This document shows, in pieces, positions 1 to 8,053 of a stretch of DNA of 64,000 nucleotides. The stretch comes from Paenibacillus silviterrae. GTDB taxonomy: Bacteria; Bacillota; Bacilli; Paenibacillales; NBRC-103111. The notes beneath the pieces were generated by a model that saw nothing but the letters and a program-made list of their open reading frames with translations, did no database searches and had not been told where the DNA came from. The stretch spans positions 3,990,501 to 4,054,500 of the forward strand of contig NZ_JASKUT010000001.1 of NCBI RefSeq assembly GCF_030167925.1. Direction: 5' to 3'. A program made the translations under genes and the position numbers. How positions within the stretch are numbered: the stretch's first letter is position 1; each line of letters begins with the position of its first letter.

Positions 1-69
1 GTTCGTCACATTCACGAGTGTGCTTCGCAGCTGCATGATCTTACAAGCTAGAGTGGAGGTCGCCCTACG

Positions 70-252
70 ATGACGAAAAATAAAAGCAACGTCGATAAGA
101 ACCTGCAAAACGTGGTGAAGGATTTGGAAAAGAACACGGTAAATAGTCTGCAGGCCCAGCAAAGTCAGCAGCAAACCAATGATCACCGTCATCAGGACGC
201 ATTAAACCATGATAAAGAACCCGGCGGCACAATGCTGTTAGATAAAGAATAA
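70..252 (+). CDS. hypothetical small hydrophilic protein (60 aa)
   Basis: Sixty-residue, very polar protein with no membrane segment. The middle is rich in Gln and Asn, followed by a His/Asp stretch (HRHQDALNHD) and an acidic C-terminus. A GGAGG-like ribosome site (GTGGAGGT) lies about 10 nt before the ATG. It ends 14 nt before the sspP start, and the next ribosome site follows its stop directly, so the two are probably co-transcribed and share the terminator after sspP. I recognise no family. Context suggests a minor spore protein, but that is inference only. Confidence 0.6.
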   Translation: MTKNKSNVDKNLQNVVKDLEKNTVNSLQAQQSQQQTNDHRHQDALNHDKEPGGTMLLDKE

Positions 253-266
253 GGAGGAGACGCGAT

Positions 267-410
267 ATGCCTAAGAATAAGACGCAGGTAGTTAACCCTC
301 CAAGCGGACGTCAGAATCAAGAAGAACATGCCGCTCAAAATGAGCCGTTATCCGGATCGAAGCGTGTAAAAAATCAAAACCATTCCCGTCATAACAACGG
401 GGAAGGCTAA
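267..410 (+). CDS. sspP: small acid-soluble spore protein P (47 aa)
   Basis: A 47-codon gene starting at an ATG preceded by AAGGAGGAG. The C-terminal half reads EPLSGSKRVKNQNHSRHNN, very like the EPL-GSKKVKN-NH-R core I recall for Bacillus SspP (CotL), a minor small acid-soluble protein of the forespore core. The N-terminal half is Gln/Asn/Glu-rich and less conserved. It is the second gene of a two-gene unit closed by a strong terminator. Length matches the family (about 48 aa). Expression would be expected in the forespore, but I could not find a convincing sigma-G promoter in the short upstream sequence available. Confidence 0.82.
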   Translation: MPKNKTQVVNPPSGRQNQEEHAAQNEPLSGSKRVKNQNHSRHNNGEG

Positions 411-426
411 TAAGGAAATGAACGTT

Positions 427-467
427 AAAAAAAGGACCCCTTCCTTCAAGAGAAAGGGGTCTTTTTA
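427..467 (+). terminator. intrinsic terminator after sspP
   Basis: AAAGGACCCCTT pairs with AAGGGGTCTTTTT around a short loop and runs into a T tract. It ends the two-gene spore unit and may also stop minus-strand transcription, since an A tract flanks the other side. Confidence 0.85.
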
Positions 468-528
468 CTTCGTATATGCAAGCTTCTTATCTTTGGTAAG
501 AAGATGTTGTTTTTATATGACATATGAA

Positions 529-708
529 TTACTTTTTTTCAAGAATATGAAAGCATTCCGTCATCAATAACTGCGCAAGCTGCTCATCATCGGTATAGCC
601 GTAAAGATTCGACCCGCCGGCAAGAGCTTCAAACACTTCTTCAAGCAAGGTACAAATCGAGATCGTAAATTCATCGTAAACTACATAATAGCGGCTATTA
701 AGCGGCAT
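529..708 (-). CDS. hypothetical small protein (59 aa)
   Basis: Short minus-strand gene. The ATG at 708 has GAGGTG about 8 nt upstream and is preferred over an in-frame GTG at 729, which has no ribosome site. The product begins MPLNSRYYVVYDEFT and is rich in aromatic and acidic residues with Leu/Glu-rich helical stretches; no signal peptide or transmembrane helix is visible. It lies directly downstream of helD on the same strand (about 100 nt gap), so read-through from helD is possible. I do not recognise the family and assign no function. Confidence 0.55.
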   Translation of the reverse strand: MPLNSRYYVVYDEFTISICTLLEEVFEALAGGSNLYGYTDDEQLAQLLMTECFHILEKK

Positions 709-807
709 GCTGTCTACACCTCGCAACACAGAATGCCACTATTTTACCATGCACCCTAAGAAAAGAGAATCGTCAAAAGACGATTCTCTGCTCATTTTAG
801 CAAATCT

Positions 808-3144
808 TTAGGTGTTTCCAGCAGGTGGAAGAAAAGGAGAAGGTTCACCCGTGTAAAATATAGACAGGTGGTGCATAGCCCGGGTACAAGCGGTATATAG
901 AAGCTTACGTTCACTTTCTTTAGCGTACTTGTCTTGCCCGGCATCGAAAAGAAGTACAGCGTCAAATTCCAATCCTTTGGCCAAGTACACCGGGATCACC
1001 AGGAGCCCTCCGTGGAAGTCCCGGGATTCCTTCGTAATAAGCTCGACCGATATACAGTCCTTGAGAAGCTCGTGGGCCTCAGCAGCCTCTTGAGCCGTTT
1101 TGCAGATGATTGCTATGGAGGTAACCCCTTTAGCCAGCAGTAAGCCCGTTTCCTCAGCAATGGCTGCTGCCAGGGCACCGGAGTCAGAAGCCGCAGTCAC
1201 CTTAGGAGGCTGACCGCTGCGGCGGAAGGGCTCTACAGGCTCCCCGTCAGGAAGAATCGATTTGGAATACGTTACGATTTCTTCCGTGGAACGATAACTG
1301 CGGACCAACTGGATCATCCGAACCTGCTCCGGACTATAACGCCGGTAAAGCACGTTATAACCGTCCTGCTCCGACGCATGGGCATAGATGGCTTGATTGA
1401 AATCCCCGAGAAGCGTCAGCCGGCTGCGCGGAAACAATCGCCCGAGGAAAGCATACTGGAATGCGGTGTAATCCTGTGCCTCGTCTATGAATACATGCTT
1501 GACCGTATTGTATGACTGAAAGCCTTCAATGAGCTCGTTGAGATAGAGCATAGGGGTAGCATCCTCATAGTGCAGGTGTCCGGATTGGATCTGGGTAAGG
1601 GTAAACCGGGCCACATCATCCATTCCTTCAGGCAGCACGATGCCCGCCTGTTCGGCTGCCTCCTGAAGCCAGGAGCCGGTAAACAGCTGCTCGTACATCG
1701 CCGTTACCGATAGAAACCGCAGCTTACGGATCGTTTGGCGCAGCGGCTTAAAACGTTCATGAACGATAAATTTGGCAAGAAACTGTGTCTCCAGACGGGC
1801 ATCGTCAAAACTGATTTCCCGCTCATCATTTACCTTCCGCATAGCCTCATAAGCCCGCTGGTAGTCCTCCTTATCCAGCAGCTCAAGCTCATCCTTGACC
1901 CAATCGGCTTGACGTTCCTTCTTGGCTGCGACTTTAAGCTCCTTCAGAAGCCAGTCCTTAAGCAAACCGAGCCGGTTCGTTATCTTGAGGCTCGGGTCCA
2001 TTCCGTAGAACTGTTCACGTATAGCTGGACCTGAGATAAGGATACGACCTTGGAAAGCCAGATCATGGAACAGCATGCCCCTCTCTTGCTCCAAACGGGC
2101 GGCGTAGGCATCCATAATGGCCAGAAACGCTTCGGAAGACTTAAAACGGATCGAGAGACGGCGTACCTCCAGCTCCCTGCCGGCTGGGGCCGTTAAGATG
2201 TATTCCATCTGAGAGTAAGGGTCTTCGATATCGAATCGCGAGCCCAATCGCAGCTGCAAATATTCCTGGTAGGTCGTCTGGTGCATATTCGCTTCTCCCA
2301 TTTCGGGAAGCACGCTCGAAACGTAGCTGTTAAACAGCGTGTTCGGTGAAAATAAGACCACATTATCCGCATTCAGCGTATTTCTGTGCTTATATAGCAG
2401 GTAGGCGATACGCTGCAACGCGACCGAGGTTTTGCCGCTGCCGGCCGAGCCTTGAACGATCAAAACCTGATGCTTGTCGTCGCGAATAATTTGGTTCTGC
2501 TCCTTCTGGATGGTCGCGACAATACTTTTCATTCGATCATCCGCACTTTGCCCGAGCAGATGCTGCAGTACCTCGTCGCCAATGGTCACCCCGGTATCGA
2601 ACATGGCTTGCAGCTCACCATTACGGATAACGTATTGGCGCTTAAGGTTGAGCATGCCGGAGATCGTACCGGATGGGGTTTCATAGGAGGCGGGGCCCGG
2701 CGGGTAATCATAAAAAAGGTTCGAGATCGGCGCCCGCCAGTCATAGACCAAGTATTCTTGCGTCTCCTCGTTCAATACGGAAGCGATCCCGATGTAGATT
2801 TGCTCCCGGTCGTTAGTCCCTTCCTCTGTGAAGTCGATTCGACCGAAGTAGGGGGTACGGTACATACGAACGATCCGATGGCGTGTGGCTTCTGCGTGCA
2901 TCAAGCTTCGCTCCTGGCCTGCCAGCATCATCTGCTGTTGGGTGATGCTCGTCACCGTTTCCATAATATCGTCCGGGTTCGCCATGTTCACGGAGATGTC
3001 TTCCCAGAAGTCTTTCAGCGCTTCAAATACCGTAGACTTTCGTTGATCGCTGAGATCCTCCGTCTTATCGAGAATTTTTTTGACTTCCCGTAAGACAAGC
3101 TTCAGCCGCTTGCGTTCCTCCTGCCAATCGGCATCCTGAATCAT
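808..3144 (-). CDS. helD: HelD, UvrD-like ATPase that recycles RNA polymerase
   Basis: Superfamily 1 helicase-like ATPase close to Bacillus subtilis HelD along its whole length (778 aa against about 774). Family members bind RNA polymerase and use ATP to release it from stalled complexes. Visible features: an N-terminal coiled-coil arm (residues 1-100), PYFGRIDF (about 98-105), a YDWRAPIS segment, Walker A GSAGSGKT (about 232-239), the Walker B/Q-motif region FIDEAQDY in the second half, and a C-terminal RKLLYTACTRAMH helicase motif VI. I chose the ATG at 3144 because AAGGGGG precedes it; the longer frame to 3228 has no ribosome site and overlaps the divergent promoter region of map. Confidence 0.93.
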   Translation of the reverse strand: MIQDADWQEERKRLKLVLREVKKILDKTEDLSDQRKSTVFEALKDFWEDISVNMANPDDIMETVTSITQQQMMLAGQERSLMHAEATRHRIVRMYRTPYFGRIDFTEEGTNDREQIYIGIASVLNEETQEYLVYDWRAPISNLFYDYPPGPASYETPSGTISGMLNLKRQYVIRNGELQAMFDTGVTIGDEVLQHLLGQSADDRMKSIVATIQKEQNQIIRDDKHQVLIVQGSAGSGKTSVALQRIAYLLYKHRNTLNADNVVLFSPNTLFNSYVSSVLPEMGEANMHQTTYQEYLQLRLGSRFDIEDPYSQMEYILTAPAGRELEVRRLSIRFKSSEAFLAIMDAYAARLEQERGMLFHDLAFQGRILISGPAIREQFYGMDPSLKITNRLGLLKDWLLKELKVAAKKERQADWVKDELELLDKEDYQRAYEAMRKVNDEREISFDDARLETQFLAKFIVHERFKPLRQTIRKLRFLSVTAMYEQLFTGSWLQEAAEQAGIVLPEGMDDVARFTLTQIQSGHLHYEDATPMLYLNELIEGFQSYNTVKHVFIDEAQDYTAFQYAFLGRLFPRSRLTLLGDFNQAIYAHASEQDGYNVLYRRYSPEQVRMIQLVRSYRSTEEIVTYSKSILPDGEPVEPFRRSGQPPKVTAASDSGALAAAIAEETGLLLAKGVTSIAIICKTAQEAAEAHELLKDCISVELITKESRDFHGGLLVIPVYLAKGLEFDAVLLFDAGQDKYAKESERKLLYTACTRAMHHLSIFYTGEPSPFLPPAGNT

Positions 3145-3260
3145 TCGGTCAGGCCCCCTTGAACAGATCATTGTGTGGTTATGGTACCACAGTGCAACTT
3201 TCTCATGCAATTGCGTACTATGGAGCAAGGGAGGCTGACGGGCGGAAGGAGGGGAACCAA

Positions 3261-4016
3261 ATGAAGCGACCTAAAGGCTATATCAAACGACCGGAGGAGA
3301 TTCAGAAGATTCAAAAGGCAGGCGCCATCCTGTCGGCGTTTCATTCGCATATCGCGGCCTGGATGAAACCGGGCGTGTCCACAATGGAAATCAATGAGGA
3401 AGCCGAACGATTCCTGGAGAAGTATGGGGCCAAACCGGCCACCAAAGGTTATCAAGGATTTCCTTATGCCACGTGTATCTCGATTAACGATGAAGCGGCA
3501 CACGGATTTCCAAGAGAAGCTCCTTTACAAAGCGGAGATATCGTAAAGCTGGATATCGTATGCAGCTTTCAGGGCTGGCTGGCGGATTCGGCCCGTACGT
3601 ATCTCATAGGGGAAGCTACTCCCGAGGCCAAGAAGCTTGTTCGCACGGCGAAAGAATGCTTAGAGCTGGGACTGCGGAGGGCGATTGCAGGGAACCGGAT
3701 AGGGGATGTCATGTATCCGCTGCAGAAGCACGTAGAACAGGCAGGCTATTCGATCGTTCAGGAGCTGAGGGGGCACGGGATCGGGCGGGCGATCCATGAG
3801 CAGCCTCTCTTTACCCATACGGGCAGACCGGGAACCGGCTTTTTGCTACAGGAAGGCATGGTTCTCACCATTGAGCCGATCGTGAATGAGGGAGGACCTG
3901 ATGTATACCTGGAGGCGGACGGATGGACCCTGCGTACCTGGGATGGAAGTCTCTCGGCACAATTTGAGCATACGATCGTCATAACCAAGAAGGAGCCCAT
4001 CATAGTTACGCGATAA
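3261..4016 (+). CDS. map: methionine aminopeptidase, type I
   Basis: Removes the initiator methionine from nascent proteins, using two metal ions. All five ligands of the pita-bread fold are visible: D98 (KLDIV), D109 (WLADSA), H172 (GHGIG), E205 (TIEPI) and E236 (FEHTI), plus H81, the substrate-side histidine. At 251 aa it is the normal size for a type I enzyme without an N-terminal zinc extension. The ATG at 3261 follows GGAGGGG; an earlier in-frame start at 3159 would run into the helD leader and has no ribosome site. Monocistronic and divergent from helD. Confidence 0.95.
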   Translation: MKRPKGYIKRPEEIQKIQKAGAILSAFHSHIAAWMKPGVSTMEINEEAERFLEKYGAKPATKGYQGFPYATCISINDEAAHGFPREAPLQSGDIVKLDIVCSFQGWLADSARTYLIGEATPEAKKLVRTAKECLELGLRRAIAGNRIGDVMYPLQKHVEQAGYSIVQELRGHGIGRAIHEQPLFTHTGRPGTGFLLQEGMVLTIEPIVNEGGPDVYLEADGWTLRTWDGSLSAQFEHTIVITKKEPIIVTR

Positions 4017-4073
4017 AAAAAGAGGCCTACAGCGTGCCGAATAACTACAGCATGCAGTAAGCCTCTTTCTTTT
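4015..4073. terminator. bidirectional terminator between map and tRNA genes
   Basis: AAAGAGGCcTAC on the left pairs with GTAAGCCTCTTT on the right. T runs follow the stem on both strands, so it can end map from the left and the tRNA transcript from the right. Confidence 0.75.
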
Positions 4074-4087
4074 AAATACCTTATTTA

Positions 4088-4160
4088 CGTCCCCGAGAGG
4101 ACTCGAACCACTATCTGTCCTTTAGGAGAGGACTGCTCTATCCTGTTGAGCTACGGGGAC
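4088..4160 (-). tRNA. tRNA-Arg (anticodon CCT)
   Basis: Cloverleaf on the minus strand. Acceptor GTCCCCG/CGGGGAC with discriminator G, D-arm GCTC-AACAGGATA-GAGC, anticodon stem GTCCT/AGGAC around CTCCTAA giving CCT, T-loop TTCGAGT. The 3' CCA is not encoded. The T-stem (AGTGG/CCTCT) contains one T-T mismatch. It is the second tRNA of a two-gene minus-strand unit and decodes the rare AGG codon. Confidence 0.9.
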
Positions 4161-4217
4161 CTATGCTGGGGATATTATATCATAATATGACGCAATGTCA
4201 CCAGACACAAATCATGA

Positions 4218-4292
4218 TGGTCGAGACGAGGATTTGAACCTGCGACCTCTTGGTCCCGAACCAAGCGCTCTACCAAGCTGAGCCACGTCTCG
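4218..4292 (-). tRNA. tRNA-Pro (anticodon CGG), T-arm two bases short
   Basis: Acceptor CGAGACG/CGTCTCG with encoded CCA, D-arm GCTC-AGCTTGGTA-GAGC, anticodon stem CTTGG/CCAAG around TTCGGGA giving CGG. The T-arm reads GCAGG-TTCAAAT-CCT directly followed by the acceptor strand. The normal partner CCTGC lacks its last two bases, leaving only three T-stem pairs. Total is 75 nt with CCA instead of the usual 77. It could be a decayed tRNA gene, a functional oddity or a sequence error. Confidence 0.82.
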
Positions 4293-4310
4293 ATTTGCTT
4301 TAGTATTGTT

Positions 4311-4339
4311 ATTTTAGCAAAGGAGGATTTCGCTGTAAA
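4311..4339 (-). promoter_or_regulatory. sigma-A promoter of the tRNA-Pro/tRNA-Arg unit
   Basis: On the minus strand TTTACA and TAAAAT are separated by exactly 17 nt, with the -10 about 18 nt upstream of the tRNA-Pro 5' end. It shows that the tRNA pair has its own promoter next to the 3' end of tadA. Confidence 0.75.
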
Positions 4340-4351
4340 TACGGTTTGGGC

Positions 4352-4870
<519 letters not shown>

Positions 4871-4879
4871 TTAACATGG

Positions 4880-4917
4880 TGTGGATAAGTATGTGGATAA
4901 CTCTCATGTTATTCACA
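4880..4917. promoter_or_regulatory. cluster of DnaA-box-like 9-mers
   Basis: TGTGGATAA occurs at 4880-4888 and again at 4892-4900 (exact reverse complement of the Bacillus DnaA box TTATCCACA). TTATTCACA, one mismatch, lies in the opposite orientation at 4909-4917. Weaker relatives (TGTGGACAA near 4840, TGTGGAAAA near 4992) flank it. The cluster lies in a 326-nt gap between divergent tadA and the PilZ gene. The rest of the gap holds the PilZ-gene promoter and no other clear feature. Confidence 0.55.
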
Positions 4918-5002
4918 CCTTATTGTAGAAAAAATGGACAAAGCCTGCAACTATAAGACATTTATTCCTGCGTTGGATAAAATATCGTTCTGTGGAAAAC
5001 AG

Positions 5003-5031
5003 TTGTTGCAGGACTTTCTACCCGGTATAAT
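5003..5031 (+). promoter_or_regulatory. sigma-A-type promoter for the PilZ gene
   Basis: TTGTTG, a 17-nt spacer and a perfect TATAAT, about 110 nt before the GTG start of the PilZ gene. Confidence 0.65.
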
Positions 5032-5142
5032 AGTAATACCTTAGAGCAACCGGCAAGGGCGTATGTCGAAGAGTGGAGATGGTATGTCGGGCCACAAGGG
5101 TATTTATCGTGAAAAATCCCGTTCAACAGAGAGGTGGTCTAA

Positions 5143-5850
5143 GTGACGTTTCGATTCAATACCTCCGCACCAAAAAAAGAAATGTACAATACTTCTCACG
5201 GGATTATGCTGAACAGCCGTACCGCGGTAGAGAAGAAGGATTACGTTGCTACAGGCATTCTTACCTACGCGGAAGGGGATATTCTGGAGATTGAGCTTCT
5301 GGAGTATAAAATGTTCAAGCTCGGCGACCAAGTGAAGCTGATGGTATATTCCAAAGGCGGCATCTACACGTTTCAATCCACGGTCGTCGCGATGGATCAC
5401 GGAGCCTTAATGGTGATTATTCCCCCACAGACGAAGGACCGATTCCCGGAGAAGCGGGAGCATCCGAGAATTGAAATCAGTCAAGAAGGAAAGCTCCAGG
5501 CGATCGCCCATGGGGCAGGCAGCCCGAAGCAGCAATTAGAGAATGAAGTTGGTTTGCAGGTAAAAAATATAAGCATCAGCGGGATCGGGTTTGTTCTTCA
5601 GGATCAAGCCGACCGGCTGAGCAGCAGCTCGCTTGTTGAGATGGAGATGGATCTTGGGTTTTCCTTCCGTTGCGTAGCGGAGATCGTTAGAAAGGAACGG
5701 GCGGAGTACGGGATCTATTTTGGTGCCCGTTACGTAGACCTACAACCGGAGAAGGTGAACGCGGTTCGGGCGTTTGTTCTCAGGAAGCAAGTGGAGTGGT
5801 ACTTTGTTAAGAAACGGCTGGAGCAGAAAAATGAGCTGGAAAAGAAATAA
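5143..5850 (+). CDS. PilZ-domain protein, YpfA/YcgR-like flagellar brake
   Basis: Two-domain protein of 235 aa. The N-terminal YcgR-like barrel (about 15-100) is followed by a PilZ domain carrying the cyclic-di-GMP motifs R105-x3-R109 (KREHPR) and N142-x-S-x-x-G147 (NISISG). In this family c-di-GMP binding lets the protein act on the flagellar motor or on exopolysaccharide synthesis. The start is GTG with GAGAGGTGG upstream. Monocistronic, with its own promoter and a terminator after it. Flagellar genes flhO/flhP lie elsewhere in the window, so the cell is probably motile. Domain assignment is firm; the brake role is inferred from the family. Confidence 0.85.
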   Translation: MTFRFNTSAPKKEMYNTSHGIMLNSRTAVEKKDYVATGILTYAEGDILEIELLEYKMFKLGDQVKLMVYSKGGIYTFQSTVVAMDHGALMVIIPPQTKDRFPEKREHPRIEISQEGKLQAIAHGAGSPKQQLENEVGLQVKNISISGIGFVLQDQADRLSSSSLVEMEMDLGFSFRCVAEIVRKERAEYGIYFGARYVDLQPEKVNAVRAFVLRKQVEWYFVKKRLEQKNELEKK

Positions 5851-5861
5851 CTTCAAATAGG

Positions 5862-5890
5862 GGCTGTCCTGAGGGACAGCCTTTCATTTT
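5862..5890 (+). terminator. intrinsic terminator after the PilZ gene
   Basis: Perfect stem GGCTGTCC/GGACAGCC with a 4-nt loop, followed by TTTCATTTT. Confidence 0.85.
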
Positions 5891-5960
5891 ATACATGTAG
5901 GGGGACCATTCCTGCAGCTGCGGCATATTGTATATGTAAAAGCATTGGGGTGATGCGCAA

Positions 5961-6695
5961 GTGCCGTTTCTCATGAAGTACGAAATCATACGGAGGTATT
6001 TGCCAGGACCAAGCAACCGCAGACCGATCCTGCCGATGGACGGCGTCCGCTTTATGGTCGCTCATGATACGGGGAACCCCGGGTCAACCGCGGCGAACAA
6101 TGTGACTTATTTTGAAAGAACGGCGTATGACATGTCCGCTTCCGCTCATATTTTTGTAGATGATCAGCAAATTATCGAGTGTATTCCTTTCTTGACCGGA
6201 TCGCCCGAAAAGGCGTTTCATGTAGGGTACAACGTGACAACGGACAATGAACGGTACGGAGATGATGCGAATGACACGGCAGGGGGCGTAGAGCTGTGTT
6301 ACGGCGGAAAAATCAATCTTCAGGAATCGTATCAACGATATGTCTGGGTCATGGCGTATGCCTGCTATCAATACGGCTTGAACCCGCTCACCGATATTGT
6401 CGGCCACAATACGCTCGATCCGGCGCGGCGGACGGACCCGACCGAGCCCTTACGCTTGCTAGGCAAAAGCTTCAGTGATTTCCTGAATGATGTGTCCCGT
6501 GAATACCGGGCGAGTGCCGTACCTGATCCGATTCCTGAGCCGGAGCCGGACATTCTGATCCGTGCCGAGGATGCGAATAAATTGATCGGCTTCCTGTCCG
6601 CCGGGTGGTATGCGACGGAGGTGCCGGAGGCAAGGGCGGAATTCAACCGTTTGGCGAATGAGCTGCGCCGGATTTCGGGACAGCTGGGACAGTGA
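5961..6695 (+). CDS. N-acetylmuramoyl-L-alanine amidase, Amidase_2 family
   Basis: Cleaves the MurNAc-L-Ala bond of peptidoglycan using zinc. The amidase domain covers residues 25-175: H35 (VAHDTG), the GVELCY strand with E111, H149 (VGHN) and D159 (RTDP) fit the zinc ligands and catalytic site. A proline/glutamate linker (PDPIPEPEPD) and a 50-residue helical tail follow. There is no signal peptide, as in phage-type and some sporulation amidases, so it may act on internal or released wall. The GTG start at 5961 has GGGGTG upstream; an ATG four codons later is an alternative. Single gene with a terminator. Confidence 0.82.
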   Translation: MPFLMKYEIIRRYLPGPSNRRPILPMDGVRFMVAHDTGNPGSTAANNVTYFERTAYDMSASAHIFVDDQQIIECIPFLTGSPEKAFHVGYNVTTDNERYGDDANDTAGGVELCYGGKINLQESYQRYVWVMAYACYQYGLNPLTDIVGHNTLDPARRTDPTEPLRLLGKSFSDFLNDVSREYRASAVPDPIPEPEPDILIRAEDANKLIGFLSAGWYATEVPEARAEFNRLANELRRISGQLGQ

Positions 6696-6738
6696 ATAAG
6701 GGGAGCCTGTTTGGACAAAATGGGAAATAAAAGGCGAT

Positions 6739-6773
6739 GCCGGGCCTGCGTTCACGCGGGTGCCGGCTTTTTG
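6739..6773 (+). terminator. intrinsic terminator after the amidase gene
   Basis: GC-rich hairpin (GCCGGGCCTGCG against CGCGGGTGCCGGC, loop TTCA) followed by five T residues. Confidence 0.8.
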
Positions 6774-6790
6774 TTCCACCGGAAGATTAG

Positions 6791-6820
6791 GTGACATGTG
6801 GGCAGCTTTTGTAGTATAAT
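6791..6820 (+). promoter_or_regulatory. sigma-A-type promoter of ychF
   Basis: GTGACA, 18-nt spacer and a perfect TATAAT, about 50 nt before the start codon. Confidence 0.6.
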
Positions 6821-6870
6821 CTTTATTTAGGGATTTACCTAGTTGAACTGATGAGGAGTTGTCCTTGGGT

Positions 6871-7971
6871 ATGGCTTTGAAAGCAGGAATCGTCGGGCTG
6901 CCGAATGTCGGAAAGTCCACTTTATTTAATGCAATTACACAGGCTGGGGCCGAATCGGCGAACTACCCTTTCTGTACAATAGATCCGAACGTAGGCGTCG
7001 TTGAGGTGCCGGACGAGCGCCTGGTGAAGCTCACCGAGCTGGTACAGCCGAAGAACGTCGTTCCGACGGCTTTTGAATTCGTGGATATTGCCGGATTGGT
7101 AAAGGGCGCGAGCAAGGGTGAAGGACTGGGTAACAAGTTCCTTGCTCATATCCGCGAGGTGGATGCGATCGTGCATGTGGTTCGCTGCTTTGTCGACGAG
7201 AATATCACGCATGTATCCGGTAAGATTGATCCGCTCGGTGATATCGAGACGATCAATTTGGAGCTGATTTTTGCTGACCTTGATTCGGTGGAGAAGCGCA
7301 TCGATCGCTCCCGCAAGAACATGAAGGGCGGAGACAAGAAGTACGCTCAGGAAGTGGAAGTGCTGGAGCGGGTGAAGGAAGCGCTCGAGAACGGCCATTC
7401 GGCGCGAAGTGTCGAGCTGTCGGACGATGAGAAGCTGCTGATTCGCGACCTGCATCTGATTACGCTGAAGCCGGTGCTGTACGCGGCGAACGTAAGCGAG
7501 GCGGAGGTAGCGGACGCGGACGACAACGAGTATGTGCAGAAGGTGCGGGAATTCGCAGCGGCGGAAAACGCGGAAGTGGTACCGATCAGCGCGAAGGTGG
7601 AGTCCGAGATTGCAGAGCTGGAGGGCGAGGATAAGGAAATGTTCCTTGAGGAGCTCGGCCTTCAGGAATCCGGCTTGAACCGTTTGATCCGTGCGGCATA
7701 TAAGCTGCTCGGGCTGTATACGTATTTTACAGCGGGTGTGCAGGAGGTTCGTGCCTGGACGATCCGCAAGGGGACGAAGGCTCCGCAAGCGGCAGGTGTG
7801 ATTCATACCGACTTCGAGCGTGGATTTATTCGGGCGGAAGTTGTGGCTTATGAGGATCTGATGAACGCAGGATCGATGAATGCGGCCAAGGAAAAAGGAC
7901 AAGTACGTCTTGAGGGAAAAGACTATGTGGTGCAGGACGGCGATGTCATGCATTTCCGCTTCAACGTATAG
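6871..7971 (+). CDS. ychF: YchF/OLA1-family redox-regulated ATPase
   Basis: Obg-related P-loop NTPase that prefers ATP, binds ribosomes and has been linked to stress responses. P-loop GLPNVGKS is at residues 9-16, followed by switch-like [14 protein letters not shown]. The fourth nucleotide motif is the non-canonical NVSE that marks the ATP-preferring subfamily. The C-terminal TGS-like domain ends [11 protein letters not shown]. The ATG start gives 366 aa and the N-terminus [11 protein letters not shown], matching Bacillus YyaF; GAGGAG is 12 nt upstream, and in-frame TTG codons at 6859 and 6865 are alternatives. Followed by prfA after about 80 nt. Confidence 0.95.
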   Translation: MALKAGIVGLPNVGKSTLFNAITQAGAESANYPFCTIDPNVGVVEVPDERLVKLTELVQPKNVVPTAFEFVDIAGLVKGASKGEGLGNKFLAHIREVDAIVHVVRCFVDENITHVSGKIDPLGDIETINLELIFADLDSVEKRIDRSRKNMKGGDKKYAQEVEVLERVKEALENGHSARSVELSDDEKLLIRDLHLITLKPVLYAANVSEAEVADADDNEYVQKVREFAAAENAEVVPISAKVESEIAELEGEDKEMFLEELGLQESGLNRLIRAAYKLLGLYTYFTAGVQEVRAWTIRKGTKAPQAAGVIHTDFERGFIRAEVVAYEDLMNAGSMNAAKEKGQVRLEGKDYVVQDGDVMHFRFNV

Positions 7972-8053
7972 CGGACCGGTGAGGATGCGGCCGGACAAGT
8001 TCATCCCCGGCGATTAGAGATATGATGAAGACTAAGGAAAGGGTGAATGATCT

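Noticed and set aside
6922..8004. 360-codon minus-strand frame opposite ychF
   Set aside because: Antisense shadow of ychF with implausible composition; the plus-strand gene is certain.
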